A stretch of DNA of 59,639 nt from an uncultured Bacteroidia bacterium (GCA_903923905.1 CAIXZH010000061.1:1-59639); one strand, 5' to 3'; numbered from the stretch's first letter, positions 17,736-26,721 are shown. Program-made: numbers and translations. The notes: a model not told the origin generated them from the sequence alone.

Positions 17736-19010
17736 ATGATAGTGAAAAGAGAATTGGTCCAAATTAAAAAAAAGATTGTTAACCCAGCTTTTTTGCTTCT
17801 GTTTTCATTCCTGTTTTTTGCAGGATGTCAGCAAGGACGAAAACCGGTATCGTCTTCTGGACTTTATGTGTTCGACAATAACCAGGAGATCCGCTGGAGC
17901 AGTCCCGAAAACCGGAACGGCGAAAAGGGGGCAGGCGGAAAAGCCAACAATGGCGCTAAAGGTCATCCTTTCGACTCTATTGGCACTGGTCAGACAAGGG
18001 TTTTGCTCGATATTCAGGCACAGGGAATCATTAACCGTTTCTGGATAACCATTCGTGACCTTTCACCTGAAATGTTGCGATCCCTTAAATTTGAGATATT
18101 TTGGGATAACGATTTAAAACCGGCTGTCTCTGTTCCGTTTGGCGATTTTTTCAGTGTTGGTCTGGGCAGAACCACGGTGTTTGAAAATGCACTGTTTACC
18201 AGTCCTGAAGGCCGCTCATTTGTTTGCTATATTCCAATGCCCTTCCGCAAAGCGGCAAAAATTTGTATCACAAATGAAAGCAAAATAAGGCTGAATTACC
18301 TCTTTTATGATATTGATTATAGTTTGATGAAGGAATGGAATGAAGATAATTTATATTTTCATGCATATTGGCACAGAGATTCAGCTACACAACCCGGAAA
18401 AGACTTTGAGGTTTTGCCAAAGATAACCGGGAAAGGGAGGTTTTTGGGGACAAATATTGGCGTAAGTGCCGACCTCCGTTATAAGAATGCCTGGTTCGGG
18501 GAAGGCGAAGTAAAAATGTATATCGATGGCGACAAAGAACTGCCAACATTGGTTGGTACCGGAACCGAAGATTATATTGGAACAGGCTGGGGTCAGGGCA
18601 AGTTTATAACCAAATATTCCGGTTGTACGGTCGCCGACGATTCTTTAAAACAATGGGCGTTTTACCGGTTTCATATTCCGGACCCGGTATTTTTCAAAGA
18701 AAATTTGCAGGCTGTTATTCAGCAAATTGGTGGTGATGATTTGGAAGCTGTTGCCGGTTATCAGCAGTCTGGCGCTCCTGTAATTCCAGTTTCCATCAAC
18801 AACGACCACGGCGATATGTTTCCGTTTTATAAAAAAGACACTGTCATTAAGTTAAATCCCAATGCTAAAATCAAGGGTTGGACAAATTTCTATCGTTCCG
18901 ATGATGTTTCCGCCACAGCTTACTTTTATCTCGACAAGACGTCAAGTAATCTACCTGAAATTCAGCCGGTGGGTTTACGCACTAAAAATTTACGCCAACG
19001 AAAATTATAA
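17736..19010 (+). CDS. DUF2961 (GH172-type) lipoprotein
   Basis: A 424-residue protein with a lipoprotein signal (LFFAGC, Cys about residue 31). DUF2961 landmarks are FDSIGTGQTRVLLDIQAQG, INRFWITIRDL, SVPFGDFFSVG and LVGTGTEDYIGTGWGQG. Characterised members of this family are now placed in GH172 and include difructose-anhydride enzymes and arabinofuranosidases; the Glu in GTGTEDY is a likely active-site residue. Cell-surface or periplasmic location is expected. It sits 40 bp after the SGNH gene and 3 bp before the Gfo/Idh/MocA gene, so it likely supplies sugar to the downstream oxidoreductases. Confidence 0.87.
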   Translation: MIVKRELVQIKKKIVNPAFLLLFSFLFFAGCQQGRKPVSSSGLYVFDNNQEIRWSSPENRNGEKGAGGKANNGAKGHPFDSIGTGQTRVLLDIQAQGIINRFWITIRDLSPEMLRSLKFEIFWDNDLKPAVSVPFGDFFSVGLGRTTVFENALFTSPEGRSFVCYIPMPFRKAAKICITNESKIRLNYLFYDIDYSLMKEWNEDNLYFHAYWHRDSATQPGKDFEVLPKITGKGRFLGTNIGVSADLRYKNAWFGEGEVKMYIDGDKELPTLVGTGTEDYIGTGWGQGKFITKYSGCTVADDSLKQWAFYRFHIPDPVFFKENLQAVIQQIGGDDLEAVAGYQQSGAPVIPVSINNDHGDMFPFYKKDTVIKLNPNAKIKGWTNFYRSDDVSATAYFYLDKTSSNLPEIQPVGLRTKNLRQRKL

Positions 19011-19013
19011 TCT

Positions 19014-20159
19014 ATGATACAACACACTGTAGGAATAATCATGAACGGGGTTACAGGTCGTATGGGAACCAACCAGCACCTTATTCGCTCCATTGTAGCA
19101 ATTATGAAACAAGGGGGCGTAATGGTCGGTCCCGGAGAAACGATTATGCCTGATCCCGTTCTGATCGGCCGGGATGAAAACAAGCTGAAAAAGCTATGCA
19201 TACTTACCGGTATAACAAAAATGAGCACCGACCTGGATAATGCACTGAAAAATCCTGAAAACCTGATTTATTTTGATGCTCAAACCACCGGACGAAGGGC
19301 CGATGCAGTTCGAAAAGCGGTAATTGCCGGCAAACATATTTATTGCGAAAAGCCAATTGCTGTAAGTACTTCAGTTGCTTTGGACCTATATGAAATCTGC
19401 ACCAGGGCCGGGCTTAAAAACGGAGTCGTCCAGGATAAATTATGGCTCCCTGGGATGATTAAGCTCAAACGCCTTATACAACAGGGATTCTTTGGCGAAA
19501 TTCTTTCGATAAGGGGAGAGTTTGGGTATTGGGTTTTCGAAGGGGATACAATTCAGGCACAGCGTCCGTCGTGGAATTACCGTAAAGAGGATGACGGCGG
19601 TATTATTGTCGATATGCTCTGCCATTGGCGATATATACTCGATAATATTTTCGGAAAGGTGAAAGCGGTTTCGTGCCTCGGTGCGACTCATATTAAAAAC
19701 AGGGTTGATGAAAACGGGAAGGCCTATAAATGTACCGCTGACGATTCGGCTTACGCCACCTTTGAACTCGAAGGGGGTGTTATCGCCCATTTTAATTCTT
19801 CATGGACAGTTAGGGTCAGGCGAGACGACCTCCTTACCCTTCAGGTTGATGGCACAAAAGGGTCAGCTGTTGCCGGCCTTCGCGATTGTTACATTCAGCA
19901 TTACGGGAATACACCAAAGCCTGTGTGGAACCCCGACATTGCGCAACCCATTAATTTCTTTGAAGGCTGGTCTAAAGTACCCGATCAGGAAACATATGAG
20001 AATGCGTTCAAAGTTCAGTGGGAATTATTTCTGAAACATGTGGTGAAAGATGAACCATTCCCGTGGACACTTCTTGATGGGGCCAAAGGGGTACAGCTGG
20101 CTGAAAAGGGACTGGAAAGCTGGGCAAAGAGATGTTGGGTTGATGTTCCTGAAATATAA
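19014..20159 (+). CDS. Gfo/Idh/MocA-family oxidoreductase
   Basis: A 381-residue NAD(P)-dependent sugar dehydrogenase. The Rossmann region is unusual: it has NGVTGRMG at residues 11-18 and then a long insertion containing the sequence MVGPGETIMPDPVLIGRD before the next helix. The family signature IYCEKPIAVST lies near residue 106 with the catalytic Lys in EKP, and the C-terminal domain carries DMLCHWRYILDNIFGK, where His may complete catalysis. Members oxidise or reduce hydroxyls on sugars, often at C3 of glycosides. The gene starts 3 bp after the DUF2961 stop and is followed 13 bp later by an SDR, so these two dehydrogenases probably act in succession. Confidence 0.87.
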   Translation: MIQHTVGIIMNGVTGRMGTNQHLIRSIVAIMKQGGVMVGPGETIMPDPVLIGRDENKLKKLCILTGITKMSTDLDNALKNPENLIYFDAQTTGRRADAVRKAVIAGKHIYCEKPIAVSTSVALDLYEICTRAGLKNGVVQDKLWLPGMIKLKRLIQQGFFGEILSIRGEFGYWVFEGDTIQAQRPSWNYRKEDDGGIIVDMLCHWRYILDNIFGKVKAVSCLGATHIKNRVDENGKAYKCTADDSAYATFELEGGVIAHFNSSWTVRVRRDDLLTLQVDGTKGSAVAGLRDCYIQHYGNTPKPVWNPDIAQPINFFEGWSKVPDQETYENAFKVQWELFLKHVVKDEPFPWTLLDGAKGVQLAEKGLESWAKRCWVDVPEI

Positions 20160-20172
20160 AAAAATCGTAATA

Positions 20173-20943
20173 ATGAAGCAAATTGCATTAGTTACCGGTG
20201 GCAGCAGGGGAATTGGATTGGGCATTGTCAAACATCTTGCCCGATTGGGTTTTGATCTGGCCATCAACGGTGTTCGACCAGAAGAATCTGTGGGCGATGT
20301 TATCGGGAATATCAAAGCATTGGGTGCCGATGTGATCTATTGTCAGGGAAATATAGCATTACGTGAAGACCGGAAAAGGATCATCCATCAGGTGAGAACC
20401 CATTTCAACCGGTTGAATATTCTGGTAAATAACGCTGGAATAGCACCGCACGAAAGGCGCGACATCCTTACAGCAACCGAAGAAAGTTTTGATGAAGTGG
20501 TTTCCGTAAATCTTAAAGGGAATTATTTTTTGATGCAGGATGCAGCGAACTGGATGATCGAACAAAAACAGGCGGATTCAGGTTTTACCGGGTGCATCAT
20601 CAATGTGTCGTCAATTTCAGCTACGGTTGCTTCTGTTAACCGTGGAGAGTACTGTATATCAAAAGCCGGAATCAGCATGGCCACCCAACTTTTTGCCGTT
20701 CGTCTGGGCGATTTTGATATTCCTGTTTATGAAGTCAGACCCGGAGTAATTGATACTGATATGACTTCAGGAGTTAAAGAAAAATATGATACTCTGATTG
20801 AGCAGGGCTTATGTGTCCAAAAACGATGGGGACAACCTGAAGATGTTGGAAAAGTTATTGGCACATTGGCCATGGGATGTTTCTCATACTCCACAGGGCA
20901 GGTTTTTATGGTTGACGGAGGAATGACAATACCACGCTTATAA
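20173..20943 (+). CDS. SDR-family 3-ketoacyl-ACP-reductase-like dehydrogenase
   Basis: A 256-residue classical SDR. I use ATG 20173 rather than the earlier ATG at 20050, because it follows the previous stop by 13 bp and places TGGSRGIG at residues 8-15, the normal distance. NNAGIA follows near residue 85 and the catalytic tetrad appears as Ser in VSSISA and Tyr/Lys in YCISK. The C-terminus VDGGMTIPRL is typical. Family members reduce beta-ketoacyl groups, but in a sugar locus a polyol or ketose dehydrogenase is more likely (inference). It is tightly packed with its neighbours, 11 bp before the next gene. Confidence 0.88.
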   Translation: MKQIALVTGGSRGIGLGIVKHLARLGFDLAINGVRPEESVGDVIGNIKALGADVIYCQGNIALREDRKRIIHQVRTHFNRLNILVNNAGIAPHERRDILTATEESFDEVVSVNLKGNYFLMQDAANWMIEQKQADSGFTGCIINVSSISATVASVNRGEYCISKAGISMATQLFAVRLGDFDIPVYEVRPGVIDTDMTSGVKEKYDTLIEQGLCVQKRWGQPEDVGKVIGTLAMGCFSYSTGQVFMVDGGMTIPRL

Positions 20944-20954
20944 GAAACAATGAT

Positions 20955-21968
20955 ATGGAACTATCCCGGAGAAATTTTATGTTGAAATCATCGCTGGCGG
21001 CAGCAGGAATTTCATTTGGTGTAAACACTGATTTGCAGGCCATTGAAAACTTCAGGATTCATACTGGTGAGATCCCGAAACCCTGCATGATGGATCAGGA
21101 ATCGTTTAAGATCAGCGTATTTTCCAAACCGCTTCATTGGTTTGATGTACCTGAAATGGCCAGTCGGATGGCAGATTTGGGATTTGATGGAATTGATCTG
21201 ACGGTCAGGCCAAAAGGGCATGTATTGCCTGAAAGGGTTGAGGAAGATCTGCCCAAAGCAGTAGATGCTGCAAAAAAGGCAGGAATTGGCATTTTTACGA
21301 TAGTCACTGCAATTAGTAACGCGGATGATCCGTTCACCGAAAGAATTCTTAAAACTGCCAGTTCATTGGGCATCAAATATTACCGGATGGGTTGGCTGTA
21401 CTATGATGAAGACAAAACTATTGAGGAGAATCTAGTGATTATCCAAAAAGATATGAGTAAACTAGCCGTACTGAATGAAAAATACAAAATACGTGGTGAA
21501 TACCAAAATCACTCCGGAAAGTTTACTCCCCATTCCTATTTCGGATCCTCCATATGGGATTTGTGTACTGTTTTAAAAACCATCAATTCACCCTGGCTTG
21601 GATCTCAGTACGACATCATGCATGCAACTGTTGAAGGTGCATATTCCTGGGAAACTAACTTCAGACTATTGAATCCATTTGTTTATTCGATGAATGTCAA
21701 AGATTTTTTATGGGTGAAAAAGAATAATAAATGGTCTCCGGTAACAGTTCCGCTTGGCGAAGGGATGGTCGATTTTAGTAAATATTTTGATCTGTTAAAA
21801 GAATTCAAAATCATCTGCCCGGTTTCGGTTCACTATGAATACCAATATGGAAGAGCAGATTCTGATGGTCAGCCAACAGCTTTGGAAAAGGGGAAAACCT
21901 TTTTGGCATTAAAAAATGATCTGCAAACACTGAAAAGATATTTCAGGGAGGCTAATCTGATTCATTAA
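20955..21968 (+). CDS. Tat-exported sugar isomerase/epimerase-like TIM barrel
   Basis: A 337-residue protein with a twin-arginine signal (LSRRNFMLKSSLAAAG, residues 3-18). The mature part is a xylose-isomerase-like TIM barrel: DLGFDGIDLTVRPKGHVLPE near residue 75, then RGEYQNHSG, GSQYDIMHATVEG, and VSVHYEYQYG supply Glu, Asp/His and Glu ligands for a metal. Exported members of this family are common in Bacteroidetes and Planctomycetes and include enzymes acting on 3-keto-sugars or 3-keto-glycosides. A hairpin at 21974-22009 directly follows its stop, so a transcript end or processing site is likely here. Confidence 0.83.
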   Translation: MELSRRNFMLKSSLAAAGISFGVNTDLQAIENFRIHTGEIPKPCMMDQESFKISVFSKPLHWFDVPEMASRMADLGFDGIDLTVRPKGHVLPERVEEDLPKAVDAAKKAGIGIFTIVTAISNADDPFTERILKTASSLGIKYYRMGWLYYDEDKTIEENLVIIQKDMSKLAVLNEKYKIRGEYQNHSGKFTPHSYFGSSIWDLCTVLKTINSPWLGSQYDIMHATVEGAYSWETNFRLLNPFVYSMNVKDFLWVKKNNKWSPVTVPLGEGMVDFSKYFDLLKEFKIICPVSVHYEYQYGRADSDGQPTALEKGKTFLALKNDLQTLKRYFREANLIH

Positions 21969-21973
21969 CAATT

Positions 21974-22009
21974 TCTCATCTGCAATGGCCATAACCATTG
22001 TAGATGAGA
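21974..22009 (+). terminator. Strong stem-loop after the isomerase gene
   Basis: TCTCATCTGCAATGG (21974-21988) and CCATTGTAGATGAGA (21995-22009) pair at 14 of 15 positions around a 6-base loop. It starts 6 bp after the stop at 21968. There is no run of T afterwards, so it could stabilise or process the mRNA rather than end it. Confidence 0.55.
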
Positions 22010-22043
22010 CTGTTCAACTAAACTAACCAACAAAAAGCACCTG

Positions 22044-23240
22044 ATGAATATTGAAAAACCAGGTTTAGGACAGGTAAAAGTCACAATCACAGGCTTTTTT
22101 AGTCTATTCTCTATTGTGGGCATTGCCTTTTATGGTCTTCCTTTTTTCTATGATTTTTGGGTTCAGGATTTTGGGTGGTCGCGTGCTACAGTGACTTCCG
22201 GGAATGCTTTCGGTAAAATAATCATCGGGTTGTTTGCCTTTTTTGCAGGATGGATTATCGACCGGTTCGGACCACGAAGAGTGATGATGGTTGGTGTCAT
22301 GATGGGAGGACTTGCTTTGATTGGATTCAGTCTGGTCACCTCATTATGGCAGTTTTATTTTTTCTATTTAATCAGTGCGATTGGTTACATGTGCGGAGGT
22401 CCGCTTCCAAATCAGGTATTGATTTCAAGGTGGTTTTCCACTGCACGCGGAAAAGCGATGGGAATTGCCTATCTGGGAATTGGGTTTGGCGGCATGCTGG
22501 TACCCCAGATCGCGAAAAAACTGAATATGGAATTTGGATGGCACCAGTCACTCATGCTTCTGGGAATTCTGATGATCATCATTGCTTTTCCAATGGTATG
22601 GATGGTCAGAGATAATCCAGAAAGTTCCTCATCAAAAGTGACCATCAAAACTTCAAAACTCCCTTTTGGCACTATTCTTCGTCGCTGGCCATTTTATCTT
22701 CTGCTTATTGGAAGTATGTGCTCCATCGGAGCTGTCAGTGGTACAGGTCAGAACCTGAAGCTATTCTTCAGCATCGATTTGAGGTATACACAGCAGCAGT
22801 CAGCAAATGTTATGTCTCTTGTTCTTGCTGCAAGTATTATTGGACGATTGCTGATGGGCTGGCTGGCCGACAGGGTGCCAAAGAAATATGTGATGATCCT
22901 GATTTATTCCATTGTAGCCGGATCAATACCCCTCCTTTATTTAGCCACTACCCCAGGCGTAATCTATCTTTTCGCCTTCATTTTTGGGATTGGTCTTGGA
23001 GGAGATTACATGATCATCCCATTGATGGCCGCCGAGTTATTTGGCGTTCAGGTGATGGGACGGGTAATGGGACTCATCCTGACTTTTGATGGAATTTCGG
23101 AAGCATTTTCACCAATGATAGTAGGCTGGTTAAGAGATACTGGAGGCAGCTATGCCAACGGATTTGCCTCGTTAATGATCCTTGGCCTTATCGGGACTAT
23201 TGTTGTATTGATGCTGCCACGAGGAAGAGATTTATCGTAA
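22044..23240 (+). CDS. MFS transporter
   Basis: A 398-residue polytopic protein with about twelve hydrophobic helices. Between helices 2 and 3 is the MFS signature GWIIDRFGPRRVM (residues about 64-76), repeated in weaker form as GWLADRVPKKYVM in the second half. The N-terminus FYGLPFFYDFWVQDFGWSRATVTSG and the overall pattern match the monocarboxylate/oxalate-formate antiporter-like MFS branch. The substrate is probably a sugar acid or organic anion. As no SusC/SusD or ABC importer occurs in the window, it is the best candidate for the inner-membrane uptake step of this locus. A strong hairpin separates it from the upstream gene. Confidence 0.87.
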   Translation: MNIEKPGLGQVKVTITGFFSLFSIVGIAFYGLPFFYDFWVQDFGWSRATVTSGNAFGKIIIGLFAFFAGWIIDRFGPRRVMMVGVMMGGLALIGFSLVTSLWQFYFFYLISAIGYMCGGPLPNQVLISRWFSTARGKAMGIAYLGIGFGGMLVPQIAKKLNMEFGWHQSLMLLGILMIIIAFPMVWMVRDNPESSSSKVTIKTSKLPFGTILRRWPFYLLLIGSMCSIGAVSGTGQNLKLFFSIDLRYTQQQSANVMSLVLAASIIGRLLMGWLADRVPKKYVMILIYSIVAGSIPLLYLATTPGVIYLFAFIFGIGLGGDYMIIPLMAAELFGVQVMGRVMGLILTFDGISEAFSPMIVGWLRDTGGSYANGFASLMILGLIGTIVVLMLPRGRDLS

Positions 23241-23309
23241 ATTGTTTGGATCAGATTCATATTTGAAAATAAAATAATAATCTTTTATATACTAAAATTA
23301 ATAATCAAA

Positions 23310-23864
23310 ATGGACTTGCCCGACAAACTCTCCAGACGTCGTTTCATGCGACTTGCGGCACTTAGCGCTGGTGGGATTTATCTTTTTTCGCGATGTGCGG
23401 GACCGACAGCTGAATGGCGTTTTTTTACAAGTTCAGAAGCCCGGCTTATGGATGCCCTGGCAGATCAGATCATTCCTCCTGACGAATGGCCGGGAGGAGG
23501 TGAATCAGGTGTTACGAACTTTATAGATAAACAATTAACCGGACCTTTTCTTCGCTTTCAGTCTGAATACCGGAAAGGACTAAAGGGGATTCAGGATTCA
23601 AGCGAAACCCTTTATCATCAAAGATTTGAAAACCTTAACTGGAAGGAACAAACTTCATTTCTTGAATTGATGGAAGCCGGCAAAATGAATGAACCCGTTT
23701 GGGCAGATGGATTTGATCTTAAATTTTTCGGATTGATCCGCGATCATTCGATGCAGTCGTATTATGGTAGTTCCAGACATGGTGGGAACAGGGATAATAT
23801 AAGTTATAAAATGCTGAAACTTGATTACCCTTTTATCGTTGGTCAAAACCGCTATAAAAGTTGA
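23310..23864 (+). CDS. Gluconate 2-dehydrogenase subunit 3-family protein (Tat)
   Basis: A 184-residue protein with a twin-arginine signal (LSRRRFMRLAALSAGG, residues 6-21). It belongs to the small-subunit family of membrane-linked sugar dehydrogenases, seen in FFTSSEARLMDALADQIIPPDEWPGG and in the Tat signal itself. The subunit helps the flavoprotein fold and carries it through the Tat system. It is 3 bp before the GMC gene, forming the classical small-large subunit pair. In known three-part sugar dehydrogenases a cytochrome c then takes the electrons, which is exactly what follows here at 25534. Confidence 0.85.
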   Translation: MDLPDKLSRRRFMRLAALSAGGIYLFSRCAGPTAEWRFFTSSEARLMDALADQIIPPDEWPGGGESGVTNFIDKQLTGPFLRFQSEYRKGLKGIQDSSETLYHQRFENLNWKEQTSFLELMEAGKMNEPVWADGFDLKFFGLIRDHSMQSYYGSSRHGGNRDNISYKMLKLDYPFIVGQNRYKS

Positions 23865-23867
23865 ATT

Positions 23868-25526
23868 ATGGCAAATCAAAAAGTAAATGTGGTTATTGTG
23901 GGTGCAGGTGCAGGAGGTGGGGTTGTCGCGAAAGAACTGAGCACGGCTGGGATGTCAGTGGTTTTATTTGAACGGGGTAGCTGGATATCTTACGATGATC
24001 ATACCGACGATGAACTCCTTTCCGAACGCAACCCGGTGCTGGGCAATTCGTGCGGACCGGACGACCAGCGTAACCGAAGGGTAAATGTTCACTTTGACGG
24101 AAGCAGCCATATTGTGCTGCCAAGCGAAGGTGATTATAACAATATTTCGGCATGTGTGGGCTCCGGAACAGTCACCTATGGTGCACTGGCCTGGCGTTAT
24201 ATGCGCGAAGATTTTAAAATGAGAAGTACCTACGGAGATGTTCCCGGGTCAACCCTTGAAGACTGGCCAATCAGTTATGAAGACCTGGAGCCCTTTTACG
24301 AGAAAGCCGAATGGGAAATTGGGGTTTCCGGGAATGACAGCCAGAACCTTTTTGCCCCCCCCAGAAAGAAACTACAGCCGATGCCCCCTTTTACACACAA
24401 CAAGGAGGCAACAATTTTAAAGGAAGCTGCATTGAGATTAGGTTATCACCCTTTTTCGTTACCCATGTTACGAAATTCAATTCCCTATGGCGGTCGACCG
24501 GCCTGCTACCGGATGAGAACCTGTATCGGATATGCCTGTCCGGTTGGTGCAAAAGCAGGAACTCACAATACGGTGATTCCGGTTGCATTAAAATCAGGGA
24601 ACTGCGAATTAAGAACAAACTGTGTCGTTTCCGAAATAATCGTAGACGACAGGGGAAAAATCATAGGATTAACCTATTTCGATCAGGATAATAATCGTAA
24701 AACCCAACTTGCCGACATCATTGTTCTTTCTGCCTCTGCCATTGAAACCGCCAGGTTGTTACTAAATTCCAAATCCGGATTTTTCCCGAATGGCATCGGC
24801 AATGAAAATGACTGGGTGGGTAGAAACCTACAGGGTCACGCCTATCCACACGCATTTGGACTGTTTGAGGATGAAATTTATGACGATTTCGGACCGGGTT
24901 CTTCAGTCGGTATTTGTGATTTCAACCATCATAATCCGGGAATTGTCGGCGGTGGTTATCTGGCAAACTCTTTCATACGAATGCCCTACAGCTTTTCAGG
25001 GGTAAGACCTCCGGGAGAAAAACTATGGGGAAAGGAACACAAGGTATTTCAGCGGGAAAATTTTAAGCGGATGGCGGAAGTCCATGGCCCTTTTCAGGAG
25101 ATCCCGAATTTTCACCAACGTGTCGATGTAGATCCGAAAGTTAAAGATTTCTGGGGAATTCCCGTTGCCCGCCTCTCCGGAAAAACTCATGACGAAAACA
25201 TTCCAGGATGCACCTTTATGGCAGACAAGGCTGAATTGTGGCTAAAAGAAGCCGGTGCCGTAAAAACCTGGAAGGGGTTGGGCATTGCTGACGGCGTAAG
25301 TGCAGGTCAGCACCAGGCAGGTACATGCCGCATGGGCAATGATCCGAGGAGTTCTGTGACCGATAAATTTGGCAGGGTTCATTCCACACCAAATCTCTTT
25401 GTGGCTGACGGCAGCCTTCACGTCACCAATGGCGGGTTTAATCCCGCACTGACCATTATGGCTCTCGGCTTCCGGATTGGCGGTTACATCGCTTCCGAAT
25501 GGAATAAAGGGAACCGATTTAAATAA
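23868..25526 (+). CDS. GMC-family FAD-dependent sugar dehydrogenase, large subunit
   Basis: A 552-residue flavoprotein of the gluconate 2-dehydrogenase / glucoside 3-dehydrogenase type. The FAD-binding loop VIVGAGAGGGV is at residues 9-19. GCP-like Cys motifs occur at AGTCRMG, near residue 485, in the segment QHQAGTCRMGND that carries the active-site His; the second catalytic position is the Asn of GGFNPALT near residue 525. It lacks its own signal and would be exported with the Tat-carrying small subunit. It oxidises a sugar or glycoside hydroxyl in the periplasm and passes electrons to the cytochrome encoded 7 bp downstream. Oxidation at C3 is a hypothesis from the gene content around it. 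Confidence 0.88.
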   Translation: MANQKVNVVIVGAGAGGGVVAKELSTAGMSVVLFERGSWISYDDHTDDELLSERNPVLGNSCGPDDQRNRRVNVHFDGSSHIVLPSEGDYNNISACVGSGTVTYGALAWRYMREDFKMRSTYGDVPGSTLEDWPISYEDLEPFYEKAEWEIGVSGNDSQNLFAPPRKKLQPMPPFTHNKEATILKEAALRLGYHPFSLPMLRNSIPYGGRPACYRMRTCIGYACPVGAKAGTHNTVIPVALKSGNCELRTNCVVSEIIVDDRGKIIGLTYFDQDNNRKTQLADIIVLSASAIETARLLLNSKSGFFPNGIGNENDWVGRNLQGHAYPHAFGLFEDEIYDDFGPGSSVGICDFNHHNPGIVGGGYLANSFIRMPYSFSGVRPPGEKLWGKEHKVFQRENFKRMAEVHGPFQEIPNFHQRVDVDPKVKDFWGIPVARLSGKTHDENIPGCTFMADKAELWLKEAGAVKTWKGLGIADGVSAGQHQAGTCRMGNDPRSSVTDKFGRVHSTPNLFVADGSLHVTNGGFNPALTIMALGFRIGGYIASEWNKGNRFK

Positions 25527-25533
25527 AAATGTC

Positions 25534-26598
25534 ATGGCTGGAAAATCTATACTACACAAAATATTAATACTGGCAATCCCTTTATTCCTGATAGTGAGCA
25601 TTGGATTTGGATTATTCTATGGTTATTGGAATTCTGCTTCCCCAAAAAAAACCTGTGCCTCATGCCACGAAATCAGCGCTTCTGTTGAGATGATCACTCA
25701 GTCAGCTCATCGAAATCTTGCCTGCAAGGAATGTCATGGTACTGCATTGAGTAACGGAGTCAATAGTTTGAGAGAAAAAGGGATGATGATCATTAACCAT
25801 ATTAAAGGGGTAGCTGATGAAGATGTAAAGCTAAATGAAGTGCAAATCCTGGGAGTAATGGACAACTGCACCAGATGTCATAAAACCGAGCAGGCAAGAT
25901 GGCTCTCCGGAGGGCATTCTGCCAGATATCAGGATATTTTCCTGAATGCGAAACATAATAAAACCGAACAGCTCAATTTCGATTGCTTACGATGTCATGG
26001 CATGTTTGCTGATATGAGCATTGGGAATATTGTAGAACCTCTTGATACTACAGGGCCATGGAAATTTAAAATAAATTCCGTATCCGCGCGTCCTGTCATT
26101 CCATGTCTGGCTTGTCACCAAATCCACCTTGCGGGCATGCCACAGCCAAGACCGGATTATTCAAATCCTCAAAACCTTTTCTATGGCAGAATAACCAGCA
26201 ATTCCTTAGTCAGCTTTTATACTCGTCACGACAAAATACATGTATCAGCCGGGAATCTTCCTATCTTGAAACTTTGGGAAGGAGTGCGACTTGTAAAGGT
26301 TTCTTCTGATCCAATCATGAGAAATTGCATCCAATGCCATGCCCCCAACGCCGGACACCAAGCCGGAACCAGTGACGACCGAACCCCAAGAGGTGTTCAC
26401 GAAGGATTCTCCTGCATAACCTGTCACGATCCCCATTCAAACAATGCAAGACAAAGTTGCAACAAATGCCATCCGGCAATTTCACACTGCAAAATCGATG
26501 TTAAAACAATGAATACCAGCTTTTTAAATCGATCGAGTCCCAACAACATTCATTGGCTATCCTGTACTGATTGTCATAAAGGAGGACGCCGGAAATAG
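25534..26598 (+). CDS. Membrane-anchored nine-haem cytochrome c
   Basis: A 354-residue protein with one N-terminal membrane helix (about residues 7-30) and nine CxxCH haem-binding motifs: CASCH, CKECH, CTRCH, CLRCH, CLACH, CIQCH, CITCH, CNKCH and CTDCH. The first part resembles NapC/NrfH quinol-linked cytochromes. I chose ATG 25534, 7 bp after the GMC stop, as it begins just before the anchor helix. It probably accepts electrons from the GMC flavoprotein and passes them to the membrane or to other cytochromes. Nine haems is far more than the one to three found in well-known sugar dehydrogenase cytochromes, so this is an unusual partner. Confidence 0.87.
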   Translation: MAGKSILHKILILAIPLFLIVSIGFGLFYGYWNSASPKKTCASCHEISASVEMITQSAHRNLACKECHGTALSNGVNSLREKGMMIINHIKGVADEDVKLNEVQILGVMDNCTRCHKTEQARWLSGGHSARYQDIFLNAKHNKTEQLNFDCLRCHGMFADMSIGNIVEPLDTTGPWKFKINSVSARPVIPCLACHQIHLAGMPQPRPDYSNPQNLFYGRITSNSLVSFYTRHDKIHVSAGNLPILKLWEGVRLVKVSSDPIMRNCIQCHAPNAGHQAGTSDDRTPRGVHEGFSCITCHDPHSNNARQSCNKCHPAISHCKIDVKTMNTSFLNRSSPNNIHWLSCTDCHKGGRRK

Positions 26599-26682
26599 CT
26601 TTGGATTTTTCTGATAATAGAAGCACGAATAGCCTCCGATGATCCGAATAGACTGGCAAAAATTTATTAACAATCTTTACTC

Positions 26683-26721
26683 TTTGTTAGAAAGATTTTC
26701 AATAAACAGAGCCTATCTTGC
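26683..26721 (+). promoter_or_regulatory. Possible promoter for the small downstream gene
   Basis: TTTG at 26683-26686 and TATCTTGC at 26714-26721 resemble the Bacteroidetes -33 and -7 boxes, but the spacer of 27 bp is longer than usual and the -7 box lacks one T. It lies about 33 bp before ATG 26754. Confidence 0.25.
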
